Below are positions 53,886 through 62,912 of a DNA stretch of 64,000 nucleotides, one piece after another. Position 1 is the stretch's first letter. Each line of letters begins with the position of its first letter. Both the position numbers and the translations under genes were made by a program. The stretch comes from Sphingobacteriales bacterium. Its GTDB lineage: Bacteria > Bacteroidota > Bacteroidia > Chitinophagales > Chitinophagaceae. The stretch is taken from NCBI GenBank assembly GCA_900299255.1, contig OMJB01000075.1:1-64000 (forward strand), read 5' to 3'. The notes below the pieces were generated by a model. That model was not told the origin of the DNA. It searched no databases and worked only from the letters and a program-made list of their open reading frames with translations.

Positions 53886-54344
53886 ATGGAATCTGCCAAT
53901 ACCTGCAAAATGCTCGAGAGGGTACCTACAGACAAGAACGATTGGAAACCACACCCTAAATCTATGACGCTGGGCCGCCTGGCATCACATGTGGCAGAGA
54001 TAGCCGGATGGGTATCTTATACACTGGACTCAGATGTACTGGACTTTGCAAAATTTGACTATAAGCCTGTAACAAATGCGTCTACTGAAGAGCTGCTGGC
54101 CATCATGGACAAAAATGTAGCTATGGCTATGGCATCTCTTGAGAAATCTACTGACGAAGATTATGATAAAATGTGGACCATGCGTAATGGCGACCATGTG
54201 CATTTTACATTGCCAAAGAAAGTTGTACTGAGGTCGTTTGCTTACAGCCACTTGGTGCATCACCGTGGCCAGCTGAGCCTGTACCTCCGCCTGTTGGATG
54301 TTCCGGTTCCGGGTATGTACGGGCCAACCGCAGATGAAAAGTAA
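53886..54344 (+). CDS. DinB-family protein, N-terminus broken by a -1 frameshift
   Basis: The in-frame ORF (152 aa) starts at MESANTCKMLERVPTDKNDWKPHPKSM and carries the four-helix DinB/YfiT features with metal-type His residues in LASHVAEI, and SHLVHHRGQL. The expected first helix is present but out of frame: ATG at 53851 reads M-S-Q-N-T-R up to 53868, and the codons for I-A-E-L-Q-M-E resume at 53871 in the frame of the ORF. One base is missing between 53868 and 53871. Either a real lesion tolerated through the ATG at 53886, or an assembly error. DinB proteins are thiol-dependent metal-binding enzymes of mixed function. Confidence 0.75.
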   Translation: MESANTCKMLERVPTDKNDWKPHPKSMTLGRLASHVAEIAGWVSYTLDSDVLDFAKFDYKPVTNASTEELLAIMDKNVAMAMASLEKSTDEDYDKMWTMRNGDHVHFTLPKKVVLRSFAYSHLVHHRGQLSLYLRLLDVPVPGMYGPTADEK

Positions 54345-54395
54345 TTGTTATAGTGTAACAGATGCTAAGCGCATAACTCAGGCCCGGTATAAATG

Positions 54396-54444
54396 AAAAT
54401 GTGATCAGATTTGCAGTTTATGAACAAATCTGATCACATTTTTT
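54396..54444. terminator. Bidirectional terminator: 18-bp perfect stem
   Basis: Stem 54396-54413 pairs perfectly with 54425-54442 across an 11-nt loop; the arms contain TGATCA, and A-runs and T-runs (T6 at 54439-54444) flank both sides. It serves both the DinB gene (plus) and the esterase gene (minus). Confidence 0.85.
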
Positions 54445-54454
54445 ATGTGCTGTG

Positions 54455-55669
54455 TTATTCGATCACAACTTTCCTCATTACCTGAGTATTGTTCCCATTA
54501 CTGAACCGGATACGCACAAAGTAAATGCCCTTGCTAACACCCTGTGTGCTGATCTCCACGTTATTTTTGTTCAGGCCGTTCATTTCTAACACAGTCCTGC
54601 CTGTTTCGTCGTACATCAAAATGCTGCTAACAGTTTGGCCGGCAGCGATATTGAAGACACCTGACGCCGGATTGGGGAAGACCTTAACTTCAGGATTCAA
54701 ATTGACTTCATTAACTGAAGCTGAACTGCCTGAGCAAACCAGCGTGTATAAAAACAGTGTAACAATAGAATCTACAGAGTTCATTTTTGCAATATTTGCA
54801 GACCATGGCACATGGGTATCGCCGGGGAACACTTTGCTCATGTGGTAAATGCCATTTGCTGCATAGGCGGGTTCAAGCGTTCCTAATCCGCAAAGAGTGA
54901 CCGAACAGAAGCCATAAAGAGGGAAGCCGCACGAATAGGGAACCACAGGATCGGCATCGCCCTGACAATTTACAGAAGGTTTGTTGCCGGGGCCGATGAA
55001 TGATGCACTATTCAGTGCTCCTGCCAGGTTTATGATTCCTTTGGTACGTGTAGTATATCCTGCATTCCCACTGTTGCCCTCAAAACCTCCGTTAGCAGCC
55101 ATGGCAGTTTGGATGTGTGATGGGCATTCCTGAATGCTGTCCAGATAACCAACGTGCATGTACAACACTGCCCCTGCAGAGTTGCCGCCGACAAAAATAT
55201 TGTTGGTGTCAATTTTATAGGTGTTTGCAGTTGCCCTGTCTTTCATAAAGTACCGGATGGCCGCTTTACCATCGCTGATGGCCATAATTACCTCATTGAT
55301 GGCCGGTGTGGAGTCTGCGCCTACCATACTCGAATAAACAGTTGTGCGGTAGTCTATTGAAACGGTTACATAGCCTCTCTTTGCCAGGCGGGTGCATAGC
55401 GTATCCACAGTGGGGTCGTTTGTGCGATCCCCATTGCCGGTTATGAAGCTGCCGCCGTGCGCCAGAATAATCAGCGGACGGGCAGTCATAGTGTCGCCGG
55501 TAGGCTGGTATATATCCATCATCTGATGGTACACGGGCGAATACTCGACGGTGGTCATGGTTATGTTTGGAAATACATCGCTGACAAAGCGCCCGGCCGG
55601 ACACTGAGCCCATGAAGACGTGGAAAGCATCAGTAATGCAGATAACAATTGCAAGTAACGTTTTTTCAT
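54455..55669 (-). CDS. Secreted alpha/beta-hydrolase (esterase type) with T9SS sorting domain
   Basis: 404 aa. Signal peptide MKKRYLQLLSALLMLSTSSWAQ fixes the start. Hydrolase core with oxyanion motif LAHGGSFITGNG, nucleophile elbow GGNSAGAVLYM and catalytic-type Asp and His (CQGDADPVVPYS; PGDTHVPWS). Carboxylesterase-like, of the BD-FAE/GGGX class. The last about 70 residues are a type A type IX secretion domain (VFPNPASGVFNIAAG, YDETGRTVLEM, GIYFVRIRFSNGN). Likely exported to the cell surface or medium. Confidence 0.88.
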   Translation of the reverse strand: MKKRYLQLLSALLMLSTSSWAQCPAGRFVSDVFPNITMTTVEYSPVYHQMMDIYQPTGDTMTARPLIILAHGGSFITGNGDRTNDPTVDTLCTRLAKRGYVTVSIDYRTTVYSSMVGADSTPAINEVIMAISDGKAAIRYFMKDRATANTYKIDTNNIFVGGNSAGAVLYMHVGYLDSIQECPSHIQTAMAANGGFEGNSGNAGYTTRTKGIINLAGALNSASFIGPGNKPSVNCQGDADPVVPYSCGFPLYGFCSVTLCGLGTLEPAYAANGIYHMSKVFPGDTHVPWSANIAKMNSVDSIVTLFLYTLVCSGSSASVNEVNLNPEVKVFPNPASGVFNIAAGQTVSSILMYDETGRTVLEMNGLNKNNVEISTQGVSKGIYFVRIRFSNGNNTQVMRKVVIE

Positions 55670-55692
55670 ACGCAGATTTTGTTTTTTTGAAA

Positions 55693-55709
55693 ACCTATAC
55701 AATATAGGT
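55693..55709. promoter_or_regulatory. Palindrome upstream of the esterase gene
   Basis: ACCTATA and TATAGGT form a perfect 7-bp dyad with a 3-nt centre, 24 nt upstream of the ATG at 55669, where a repressor could overlap the promoter. No matching regulator is encoded adjacent. Confidence 0.35.
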
Positions 55710-55920
55710 ATTTCTTTATTTCAGTGATAAGTTTTTATAAAAAAATTGAGGTCGGTCAGCGACGTAACAGCGCCTGCATTCTGTGCAGTAACAGGACTAA
55801 AAATGATAGTCAAAAGATGTTACCAGGCAATTGAAAATCAGGACAGATTGTTTTAATAATAAAAAAATCATTTACTTTGCAATTGGTATATGACTTTCAG
55901 AACAATTAAACGACTTACAG

Positions 55921-58092
55921 ATGAGCACTTATTCAACAGAAAAACTGCACAAGGCTTTACAGCACTTTTTTGGTTACGACCAGTTCAGGCTTAACCAACT
56001 TCCCATTATTGAATCAGTATTAGCAGGCAGAGACACACTGGCCATAATGCCTACGGGCGCCGGTAAATCGATTTGTTTCCAGTTGCCGGCAATGCTGTTG
56101 CCTGGTATAACAATTGTGGTGTCGCCACTGATTGCATTGATGAAAGATCAGGTTGATGCGCTGACTGCCAATGGTATTTATGCGGCATTCCTCAACTCCT
56201 CTCAATCGCCGGCTGAGCAGCAACAGGTAATACAGCATGCGGAGCAGGGTAATATAAAACTACTTTATATAGCGCCCGAACGCATTCCCGCCAACAGCGA
56301 CGGTTTCTTTACTTTTCTCGAAAAACTCAATCCTTCTATTTTTGCAATAGATGAGGCCCACTGTATCTCGCAGTGGGGGCACGACTTTAGGCCGGAGTAC
56401 CTAAAGCTCGCATCTTTAAAGAAGCGGTTCCCAAAGGTGCCGGTAGTGGCGCTCACTGCCAGTGCCGACAAGGTGACTCAAAATGATATACTGCAGCGGT
56501 TGGAGTTGGCAGAACCGCGTGTGTTTATCTCCAGCTTCAACAGGCCAAATATTCATTACTACATACAACCCAAGAAAAACGTTTTCGGGCAGATACTTGA
56601 GTATATTAAGAAGCACAGGGAAGACAGCGGTATTATCTATGCGCTGTCAAGAGCTTCAACAGAGGATATTGCAGGGCGGCTGCACGAAGCAGTTATCAAA
56701 GCGGCATACTACCATGCTGGTATGGATGCAGCAGAGCGTAGCAGGGTGCAGGATGCTTTCCTAAGGGATGAATACCGGGTAATAGTTGCTACCATAGCAT
56801 TCGGAATGGGTATCGATAAATCGAATGTTCGCTTTGTCATTCATCACGATGTTTCTAAAAATATAGAAGGGTACTATCAGGAGACAGGGCGTGCCGGTCG
56901 CGACGGGCTGAAGAGCGATGCAATACTATTTTATTCGCCCGGAGATATTATTAAGCTGAAGAAATTTGCGATGATTGACAATAATCCGCAGCAGTCAGCA
57001 ATATCAATGAAAAAGCTGGAACTGATGCAGGAATACTGTGAAGGCGACGGTTGCCGCAGGCAGTTTCTGATGGAGTATTTTGGTGAACCGTTTCCGGCCT
57101 ATTGCGGCAGTTGTGATTATTGCCTGAGCTCGCTGGAGGAAAAAGACGCAACACTTGATGCACAGAAACTGCTATCAGCTGTTTCCCGGACAGGCGAGCG
57201 CTATGGTGCTGGGTATATAATAGATTTTCTGCGGGGTTCTGCCAGTGAGAAAATCAATCCCGCGCATAAGGAACTGAAGACTTATGGAATAGGCAAAGAG
57301 CTGAAGAAGGAAGAGTGGCAGTGGATGGTGCAACAACTGCTGCGTAATAAATTTCTTTCCATAACAAATGACCAGTATGCTACACTTAAACTCAATGAAA
57401 AGAGCTGGCAGATACTGAAGGGCGAATCTCAGATAAAGCTGGTGATGAAAAAAGAGAAGGCTCAGATTGGGGAGCATGATGAGCCGGAATTTGAGCAGGG
57501 CCTGCTGCGTGAGCTAAAGAACCTGAGGGCTGATATTGCAGACAGGGAGCATGTGCCGGCCTATGCCATTGTGGCGGATAACACGCTGATAGAACTGGCA
57601 ACCTACCTGCCACAAAAATTTGATGAGCTGAAGCATATCACCGGATTTGGCGATTATAAGATCGGTAAGTATGGTGCCGGTTTTCTGGAAGTGATCAGGC
57701 GGCATGCCAATGAACAGAATCTCGAATCTAAGATGCACTTTAAAAAGCCAAAGAAAGAAAGGAAAGAGAGTAGGGAGAAGCCTGCGGCAAACAGCACCCA
57801 GAGAACAACTTTTACCATGTTCAGTGAAGGGATGGATGTGGAGGAAATAGCTCGTCAGCGAAATCTCTCCCCCGGAACGATTGAAGGGCATCTGGCGGCA
57901 TTTGTCAGTACAGGTGAACTGGATGTCTATCGCCTGGTATCAAAAGATAAGCTGGCAGAAATACTGAAGGTGGTCAAAACGACTGGGCAGGGTTTTGCTG
58001 CTAAGCCAATAAAAGATATACTGGGAGATGACTACTCGTATGGTGAGATAAAAGCCGCGCTGGAATACAACCGGAGAACCGGTAATCAATAA
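55921..58092 (+). CDS. recQ: ATP-dependent DNA helicase RecQ
   Basis: 723 aa. Helicase motifs I ([12 protein letters not shown]), II (DEAH in [12 protein letters not shown]), III-VI ([18 protein letters not shown]); zinc motif with the four Cys near 380-400 ([15 protein letters not shown]); RQC winged helix; HRDC domain (about 520-590); and a C-terminal HTH tail ([29 protein letters not shown]). Unwinds 3'-tailed DNA in recombination repair. Longer than E. coli RecQ because of that tail, as in other Bacteroidetes. Confidence 0.95.
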   Translation: MSTYSTEKLHKALQHFFGYDQFRLNQLPIIESVLAGRDTLAIMPTGAGKSICFQLPAMLLPGITIVVSPLIALMKDQVDALTANGIYAAFLNSSQSPAEQQQVIQHAEQGNIKLLYIAPERIPANSDGFFTFLEKLNPSIFAIDEAHCISQWGHDFRPEYLKLASLKKRFPKVPVVALTASADKVTQNDILQRLELAEPRVFISSFNRPNIHYYIQPKKNVFGQILEYIKKHREDSGIIYALSRASTEDIAGRLHEAVIKAAYYHAGMDAAERSRVQDAFLRDEYRVIVATIAFGMGIDKSNVRFVIHHDVSKNIEGYYQETGRAGRDGLKSDAILFYSPGDIIKLKKFAMIDNNPQQSAISMKKLELMQEYCEGDGCRRQFLMEYFGEPFPAYCGSCDYCLSSLEEKDATLDAQKLLSAVSRTGERYGAGYIIDFLRGSASEKINPAHKELKTYGIGKELKKEEWQWMVQQLLRNKFLSITNDQYATLKLNEKSWQILKGESQIKLVMKKEKAQIGEHDEPEFEQGLLRELKNLRADIADREHVPAYAIVADNTLIELATYLPQKFDELKHITGFGDYKIGKYGAGFLEVIRRHANEQNLESKMHFKKPKKERKESREKPAANSTQRTTFTMFSEGMDVEEIARQRNLSPGTIEGHLAAFVSTGELDVYRLVSKDKLAEILKVVKTTGQGFAAKPIKDILGDDYSYGEIKAALEYNRRTGNQ

Positions 58093-58111
58093 CATTAGAG
58101 TTTGGCAATTT

Positions 58112-58149
58112 CCTGCTGATAGAGGCAATGTAATGTCTCTATCAGCAGG
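58112..58149. terminator. Perfect stem between convergent genes (recQ end)
   Basis: CCTGCTGATAGAG (58112-58124) pairs with CTCTATCAGCAGG (58137-58149), extended inward by three pairs with a G-T, giving a 6-nt loop. No strong T-run, so the role as terminator is likely but not proven. Confidence 0.55.
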
Positions 58150-58164
58150 GTAAGAGCAGAAGAA

Positions 58165-59334
58165 TTACAACGAAGCAATTGTTCTTTGATTCTGCAGCAA
58201 TATCAGTTGTAGCTGAAACAGGTCGGTCAGCGCTTCAATGGTTTTGTACTGAATTTTGCGGCTGCTGAGGTCAATTATGTTATTGTTGGTCGGAATAAGT
58301 ATATGTTCGGGATGGCCCGCACAGGAGGCGTTGTGTTCATTAACAGCACTAATTAGTTCGGCCAGTTTTGCCTGACCAATGCCATCGCTGAAGAAGTCTT
58401 CGGCGGAATGCAGCCCAATCTGTGCGTTGTTGCTTTCGAAATCTTCATTTACAGACTCGCTTCCGGTTTCCCATTTTACTATGAGCTTTTTAAGATCACT
58501 GCATAAGTTATATACTTTCTGGTTCAGTGCGGTATATGGGGTGTTTACAGAGTCATTCTTTATAGAATTACCCAGTATTAACTGTTCGGTTTTAAGTATG
58601 GCTTCATTGCGCAGGAACCCTCTGGTAACACGAGAATCAATAAGCCTGGCTGAGGAGGGCGTAAGAGTGAGGGTGAAGTACAAGCCGCAGCCAATAATGA
58701 TGAAGACAGAGGTGACAATTGTGTTGACCCTGGTTTCACGGTTTTTGAAACCAGTAATAAAGTAGTAGGGGAGGTAAACCATCATCAATATGGCTACACT
58801 GGTTACACCCATCACATTAGCACCCGGCCAGTGCTGCACTTTGAATAGCACACTCAGCGTAAGTACTGAGGCAAACAATGAACCTATAGCCCAAAGCACT
58901 TTTTCACTGGTTTTCTGTTTTTCTCTGGCTTTAAGCATAAACACCAGAGGAATAAACAATAAGCTGGCTATGCCTATTGCCAGTGTAATGGTAACACCGG
59001 AACCGGGCAAGTGCAGGTATTTGCCAGTGATGCCAAGTATGTACAATGCAACTGTCAGTGCCCCGGTAATCAGGATTGTCCGTTTCATAACTGTTTGTTT
59101 TTTAAAGGTTAAAATAAAATTCAGTTCCTCTTCAATTTCGTGCATGCCATTTGGTGATATAGCCCGGAAAGCGGCAGCATACGCTGCTTCAAATCCGGAG
59201 CCCTTACCTATCTCCTCCTCTACATAACAACAGTAGTGGTCCAGCAGGTCGTTTTGCAGGCCCGAGTCAGTAACGCCATCTTGTATAATGCGCTCCTGAA
59301 TAATATTTACCTGTTCGTCAGATAGCTGTACCAA
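58165..59334 (-). CDS. HAAS/DUF1700-like membrane protein paired with PadR
   Basis: 389 aa. The first about 75 residues (EQVNIIQERIIQDG, LQNDLLDHYCCYVEEEI) look like the HAAS/permease-prefix domain that often accompanies PadR regulators. About five membrane helices follow (residues 85-230, such as ILITGALTVALYILGIT, TIVTSVFIIIGCGLY), then a soluble C-terminal part. Overlaps the padR stop by 17 nt. Function unknown; probably the target of PadR control. Confidence 0.7.
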   Translation of the reverse strand: MVQLSDEQVNIIQERIIQDGVTDSGLQNDLLDHYCCYVEEEIGKGSGFEAAYAAAFRAISPNGMHEIEEELNFILTFKKQTVMKRTILITGALTVALYILGITGKYLHLPGSGVTITLAIGIASLLFIPLVFMLKAREKQKTSEKVLWAIGSLFASVLTLSVLFKVQHWPGANVMGVTSVAILMMVYLPYYFITGFKNRETRVNTIVTSVFIIIGCGLYFTLTLTPSSARLIDSRVTRGFLRNEAILKTEQLILGNSIKNDSVNTPYTALNQKVYNLCSDLKKLIVKWETGSESVNEDFESNNAQIGLHSAEDFFSDGIGQAKLAELISAVNEHNASCAGHPEHILIPTNNNIIDLSSRKIQYKTIEALTDLFQLQLILLQNQRTIASL

Positions 59335-59671
59335 AAGTTGATTGTGGTTTTGCAGTGATCAGATTGTGTATCGTGTCCAGAAAAGCAAGCAATTCGTCTA
59401 CTGATACTTTGGCTGCCTTTTTTCCGGGCTTGGTAAGTGTATAGTATTTCCGTACCCGCTTGCCGATAAATACTTCTTCCACGGTTACCAGCCCATCGGC
59501 TTCCAGTTTGTGCAGTGCAGGGTATAGCGACCCTTCTTTTACCAGTATCTGTTCATTCGACATTTCCTTAACCATTTGCGTGATCTCGTAGCCATACATG
59601 CGGCCTTTGTCTTCCAGTAAACGAAGGATGATAGTTCCCAGTGTACCTTTTAATAACTCTGTTTGATTCAT
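59318..59671 (-). CDS. PadR-family transcriptional regulator
   Basis: 117 aa winged-helix protein: LLKGTLGTIILRLLEDKGRMYGYEITQMVKE, LVKEGSLYPALHKLEADGLVTVEE, and a tail RKYYTLTKPGKKAAK. The start ATG at 59671 is preferred over one 5 codons earlier. It probably represses its own operon through the dyad at 59676-59706. Coupled to the membrane protein below. Confidence 0.9.
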   Translation of the reverse strand: MNQTELLKGTLGTIILRLLEDKGRMYGYEITQMVKEMSNEQILVKEGSLYPALHKLEADGLVTVEEVFIGKRVRKYYTLTKPGKKAAKVSVDELLAFLDTIHNLITAKPQSTFGTAI

Positions 59672-59675
59672 AATA

Positions 59676-59706
59676 TTGTGTTGCATTGTTTAACAATATA
59701 TCACAA
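59676..59706. promoter_or_regulatory. Dyad operator at the padR start site
   Basis: Symmetric about 59691: an inner ATTGTT (59685-59690) and AACAAT (59692-59697), and an outer TTGTG (59676-59680) and CACAA (59702-59706), each pair separated by four bases. All 11 marked half-site positions match. It lies between the -7 box and the ATG, the expected site for PadR autorepression. Confidence 0.6.
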
Positions 59707-59734
59707 AGCTATGTAAATTTTTCAAACTAGCAAA
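59704..59734 (-). promoter_or_regulatory. Promoter of the padR operon
   Basis: On the minus strand TTTG (59734-59731), a 19-nt spacer and TAGCTTTG (59711-59704): both elements exact. The start site would fall at about 59697, inside the dyad operator. Confidence 0.7.
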
Positions 59735-59837
59735 TTATTTTTTTGACCAGTGCTTTTGGCTGAACCGCGAAGCTGATTTGTAGTTAGGATTTCATTAATG
59801 CAGGGTTATGGTTATCTTTATCTGAAATACACTCTGT

Positions 59838-60440
59838 ATGTTGAAGAATATTTTTGCCTTAATTGTTTCGATAGCTTTTAGTGCCTGTGTGAGCTGCAAT
59901 AACAGCGGCACAGGAGCAAAAGGTGCAGGACAGGCATTTGACTCTTTTCGGGTACACTTTCGAACACAGCCACTGCCTATCGTTATCAAAGGCTGTAATA
60001 TAGAGCCAGCGAAGTTTGATGAGTTGCGTATCGCCGATTATCATCAGTTTGTATCATACAGCGACAACGAATATGCATATTGCAGCTTTAAGGCAAATGG
60101 GGACTATATCGGAATCATCACGCTGGGGCCTGCAGATTGTTTCTTCCCGATACTGAAAACTTTTGACAAGAACGGCAACAAGATTGATGAGCGCGATATA
60201 CACATAGGTGGGTGTGGCGCTGATTGTGGATTTAGCTGCGAAGAATTTATGACACTGCGCGAAGATTATACGCTATATACCTCAGACACTATTTCCTATT
60301 ACAAATGCGACACAGCAGGCAATGAAATACCGGGCACAAAGGAGCATTATGTGGTGTACAAAAAGGGCCGGCTGCTGCCGACAGGCAAAATTGAATTGAC
60401 AGATGAATCCAAGCTGCCACTAAATGATGGGCACAATTAG
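59838..60440 (+). CDS. Small secreted lipoprotein of unknown function
   Basis: 200 aa. MLKNIFALIVSIAFSACVSC ends in a lipobox-like stretch (Cys17 or Cys20). The mature part has a Cys-rich motif (IGGCGADCGFSCEEFMTLRE) and beta-type segments. No known family. Ends overlap the convergent hydrolase gene by 4 nt. Confidence 0.65.
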   Translation: MLKNIFALIVSIAFSACVSCNNSGTGAKGAGQAFDSFRVHFRTQPLPIVIKGCNIEPAKFDELRIADYHQFVSYSDNEYAYCSFKANGDYIGIITLGPADCFFPILKTFDKNGNKIDERDIHIGGCGADCGFSCEEFMTLREDYTLYTSDTISYYKCDTAGNEIPGTKEHYVVYKKGRLLPTGKIELTDESKLPLNDGHN

Positions 60441-61717
60441 TGTTTTCTGCGGGCAGGTGGCGGAGGCGTTGTGATAAAGTGCACAATTCCGCTTACCAGG
60501 CCGGGGCATAGTGCCAGGCCGGGATTGGAGTAGGTAGCCAGATCGCCCGCACGGTCTTCGGGGGCGTTTTTCAGTACATGATTCATGCCATTAATAAGGA
60601 GCAGCTGCGCCCTGTCGTTGGCACTATTTAGTTTCTTTGCCTGGTCTGTACCCACTTGAATATCATTGGTTCCCTGCACTACCAGTATTGGCTCATGTAT
60701 TTTTGCCAGTTCTTCTGTCGGTGTGAAGTTGAGCCATGTTTGCATATATGGCTGCATGCCACTGCTGAACAAGTCATTCAGTCCGTCTGGTATGCTGGTT
60801 ACCGAATATCCCTTTTTCAGGCTGTCCATTATTACTCTTGCTTTTTGCGCGATACTCTTCGACTGAACACTGAGCTGTTTTTCTATAATCACATCAATTG
60901 GGTCAGCGGCACCGGCAATGGATATGAGGCCAGATACCAGCTCTTTATTGGCGGCTAGAATGGCAAAAAGCGAACCCTCACTGTGCCCCAGCACATATAC
61001 CTGCGAGAATCTTTTATCGCTGTTGAGCTGTTTAATAAAAGCTGCGGCATCGCTGATATAGTCGTTAAACAGTTGCTTAGTGTCTACGCTCATAGCCATG
61101 GCACTGCCACCCAGGCCTCGCTTATCGTAGCGTACGGAGGCGATACCAGCTTTTTTCAATGAGTCGGCGAGCATACGGTAGCTGTTGTTTTTGCCAGCCA
61201 CAGAGCTGTTGCCATCCCTGTCTGTAGGCCCGGATCCTGCAATGATCAGTACAACAGGTACCTGCCCCTCAACGTCGGGCAGGCTGAGTGTGCCATGTAT
61301 TTCGCCGGTCTTGGTGCTCAGCACATATTCATCTAAGCTGGGTGCTTTGGGTTCGGGCTGGTAGGCTATGAATCTGAATGTTTCGAGCTTTTGCCCTGCA
61401 GTTACAGACAAAACAAGTGTGAGTACTGATTTATCGAAGGTGACTTTGTACAATGCAGCCTTGTCTTTTTCTTTAGTGAGTTCAAAGGATTTCATTTCGC
61501 CCAGGCTATTGAAGATCTGTTTGAATGTCTGATCGGTTTTTTCACGGGTCATTTTCAATTTGCCTTCATCAGATAGCATTTCGTAAATACTATCGTTCTG
61601 ATGGTGATTGTAGTACGTCTGAAACTTTTTAACCACTGGCTCGTAATCAGAACCTGATTGTGAGTAGCTGTTTTTGGTTATGAACGCTGCGATAAAAACA
61701 AGAAGTATTTTTTTCAT
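60437..61717 (-). CDS. Secreted alpha/beta-hydrolase with N-terminal DUF3887-type domain
   Basis: 426 aa. Signal peptide MKKILLVFIAAFITKNSYSQ, a DUF3887-like domain (about 25-125; YEPVVKKFQTYYNHHQNDSIYEML, MTREKTDQTFKQIF), then the hydrolase: GSGPTDRDGNS, nucleophile in VLGHSEGSLFAIL, and a catalytic His in NGMNHVLKNAPEDR. Probable serine hydrolase acting on esters or amides; the substrate is unknown. The final run of Pro (TTPPPPARRKH) is unusual. Confidence 0.8.
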   Translation of the reverse strand: MKKILLVFIAAFITKNSYSQSGSDYEPVVKKFQTYYNHHQNDSIYEMLSDEGKLKMTREKTDQTFKQIFNSLGEMKSFELTKEKDKAALYKVTFDKSVLTLVLSVTAGQKLETFRFIAYQPEPKAPSLDEYVLSTKTGEIHGTLSLPDVEGQVPVVLIIAGSGPTDRDGNSSVAGKNNSYRMLADSLKKAGIASVRYDKRGLGGSAMAMSVDTKQLFNDYISDAAAFIKQLNSDKRFSQVYVLGHSEGSLFAILAANKELVSGLISIAGAADPIDVIIEKQLSVQSKSIAQKARVIMDSLKKGYSVTSIPDGLNDLFSSGMQPYMQTWLNFTPTEELAKIHEPILVVQGTNDIQVGTDQAKKLNSANDRAQLLLINGMNHVLKNAPEDRAGDLATYSNPGLALCPGLVSGIVHFITTPPPPARRKH

Positions 61718-61732
61718 AGTACCTGATTTACT

Positions 61733-62293
61733 TTACAAAAAATAGTGAATAGCAAGAGAAGAAATTGTTTCTGCAAGAATAAGTGTGATAATAAAAGTAC
61801 CGGTGGCCTTACTGCCCTTCAGGTTGCATGAAACGGTAAAGGCATTGTACATTAATGCTACCATCCAGATAACGAAAACGACGCTCAGCAGGCCTACAGC
61901 GATAAATCCGGGTGTCAGTAATTTCATGATTTCGGCAACAGTTTGTGGTTGTGTATCCGGAACATGCAGCAAAAAGCCAAGAGCAGCCGGAAAGATCGTT
62001 ACCCAGCGGGCAAGTGCCATGGTGCCTGCAACATCTATGAGCCTGATAATGGAGCCAGAGAACAGCAGCCCTGCGATGTAAAACAAACCGGCAGTTGTAC
62101 CCCATACTATCAATTGCTCGAGCAGGTGTACTGAAAGAGTGGAGATTTTACCGGTATGGATATCAATAGCTCCATCGAAGTGGGTATGGCTGTATAACCC
62201 AATGAGGGCAGTAATAGCCATAGCCGCCAAGCCAATCAATAAAGCACGGGAGCCTGCTACATAGATAAATGGATTGAACAGCCAATTTTTCAT
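61733..62293 (-). CDS. Yip1-like multi-pass membrane protein
   Basis: 186 aa with five hydrophobic segments, beginning WLFNPFIYVAGSRALLIGLAAMAITALIG, the arrangement of the Yip1-like domain family. Overlaps the DUF2089 stop by 4 nt and is translationally coupled to it. Function unknown; likely regulated by, or acting with, the DUF2089 protein. Confidence 0.7.
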   Translation of the reverse strand: MKNWLFNPFIYVAGSRALLIGLAAMAITALIGLYSHTHFDGAIDIHTGKISTLSVHLLEQLIVWGTTAGLFYIAGLLFSGSIIRLIDVAGTMALARWVTIFPAALGFLLHVPDTQPQTVAEIMKLLTPGFIAVGLLSVVFVIWMVALMYNAFTVSCNLKGSKATGTFIITLILAETISSLAIHYFL

Positions 62294-62580
62294 TTTGCCG
62301 ATTTTAAATTGTTTGCACCTTTTTCAATCTTACTTATTATATCATCGAGGAGATTGCGAACGGTAGGGTAGCTTAGGCCCAGTTTCTGTGCCATTATTTT
62401 AAGGCTGCCGCTGCTTTTTACAAATTCAACAATGAAATCCTGCTCCTCATTGGTGAGGCTGGCCAGTAGCGGGAGCGAAAACAGCCCACTCACTTCAGTG
62501 CTGCAATTGCCGCATACAAGGCTTTTTACACTGAGTGTAGCAGAGCAACTGGGGCAAATATGAGGTAGGTTCTTTTGCAT
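62290..62580 (-). CDS. DUF2089 family zinc-ribbon/HTH protein
   Basis: 96 aa. Zinc ribbon with CPSC and CGNC (CPSCSATLSVKSLVCGNC), then a HTH-like segment (LKIMAQKLGLSYPTVRNLLDDII). DUF2089 proteins are thought to regulate transcription. It heads a two-gene unit with a membrane protein, like the PadR unit 2.6 kb away, but of a different family. An exact -7 box TACCTTTG lies at 62597-62590, 9 nt before the ATG. Confidence 0.8.
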   Translation of the reverse strand: MQKNLPHICPSCSATLSVKSLVCGNCSTEVSGLFSLPLLASLTNEEQDFIVEFVKSSGSLKIMAQKLGLSYPTVRNLLDDIISKIEKGANNLKSAK

Positions 62581-62589
62581 TTTGTTTCA

Positions 62590-62597
62590 CAAAGGTA
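62590..62597 (-). promoter_or_regulatory. -7 box of the DUF2089 operon
   Basis: TACCTTTG on the minus strand, an exact TAnnTTTG match, 9 nt from the ATG. The DNA beyond, to 62852, is AT-rich with no gene; it has poly-T/poly-A tracts, and a GCCTGG/CCAGGC hairpin near 62816-62850 that forms part of the rplY terminator region. Confidence 0.45.
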
Positions 62598-62852
62598 AAT
62601 GTATTTTTAATAAAATTTAGTTATTGTTAAATAAAGTTAAAATATTTTTCAAAAATTCATAGTTGACTGAGTGAATAGTGATAGAGAGGAATATGGGCCT
62701 GAACATGAATTTTGTTACACTGATGGGCTTTTTTTACTTTTTATAACAAGAATTGCTCATAAAATTTCATTTAACAATATATTAAATGTGTTTTTTTGGG
62801 CTGAAAAAGTACTCGCCTGGCCCGCGTGATGGGTTGGGCATTCCCAGGCCCT

Positions 62853-62885
62853 AAAAAAGCAGAAACCCCGCCGGTCGGCAGGGTT
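62853..62885 (-). terminator. Terminator after rplY
   Basis: On the minus strand AACCCTGCC pairs with GGCGGGGTT (62885-62864; one T-G pair, GACC loop), followed by CTGC and TTTTTT (62858-62853). Confidence 0.8.
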
Positions 62886-62912
62886 CTGACAAATAATTTG
62901 GTAGCTGTTATC

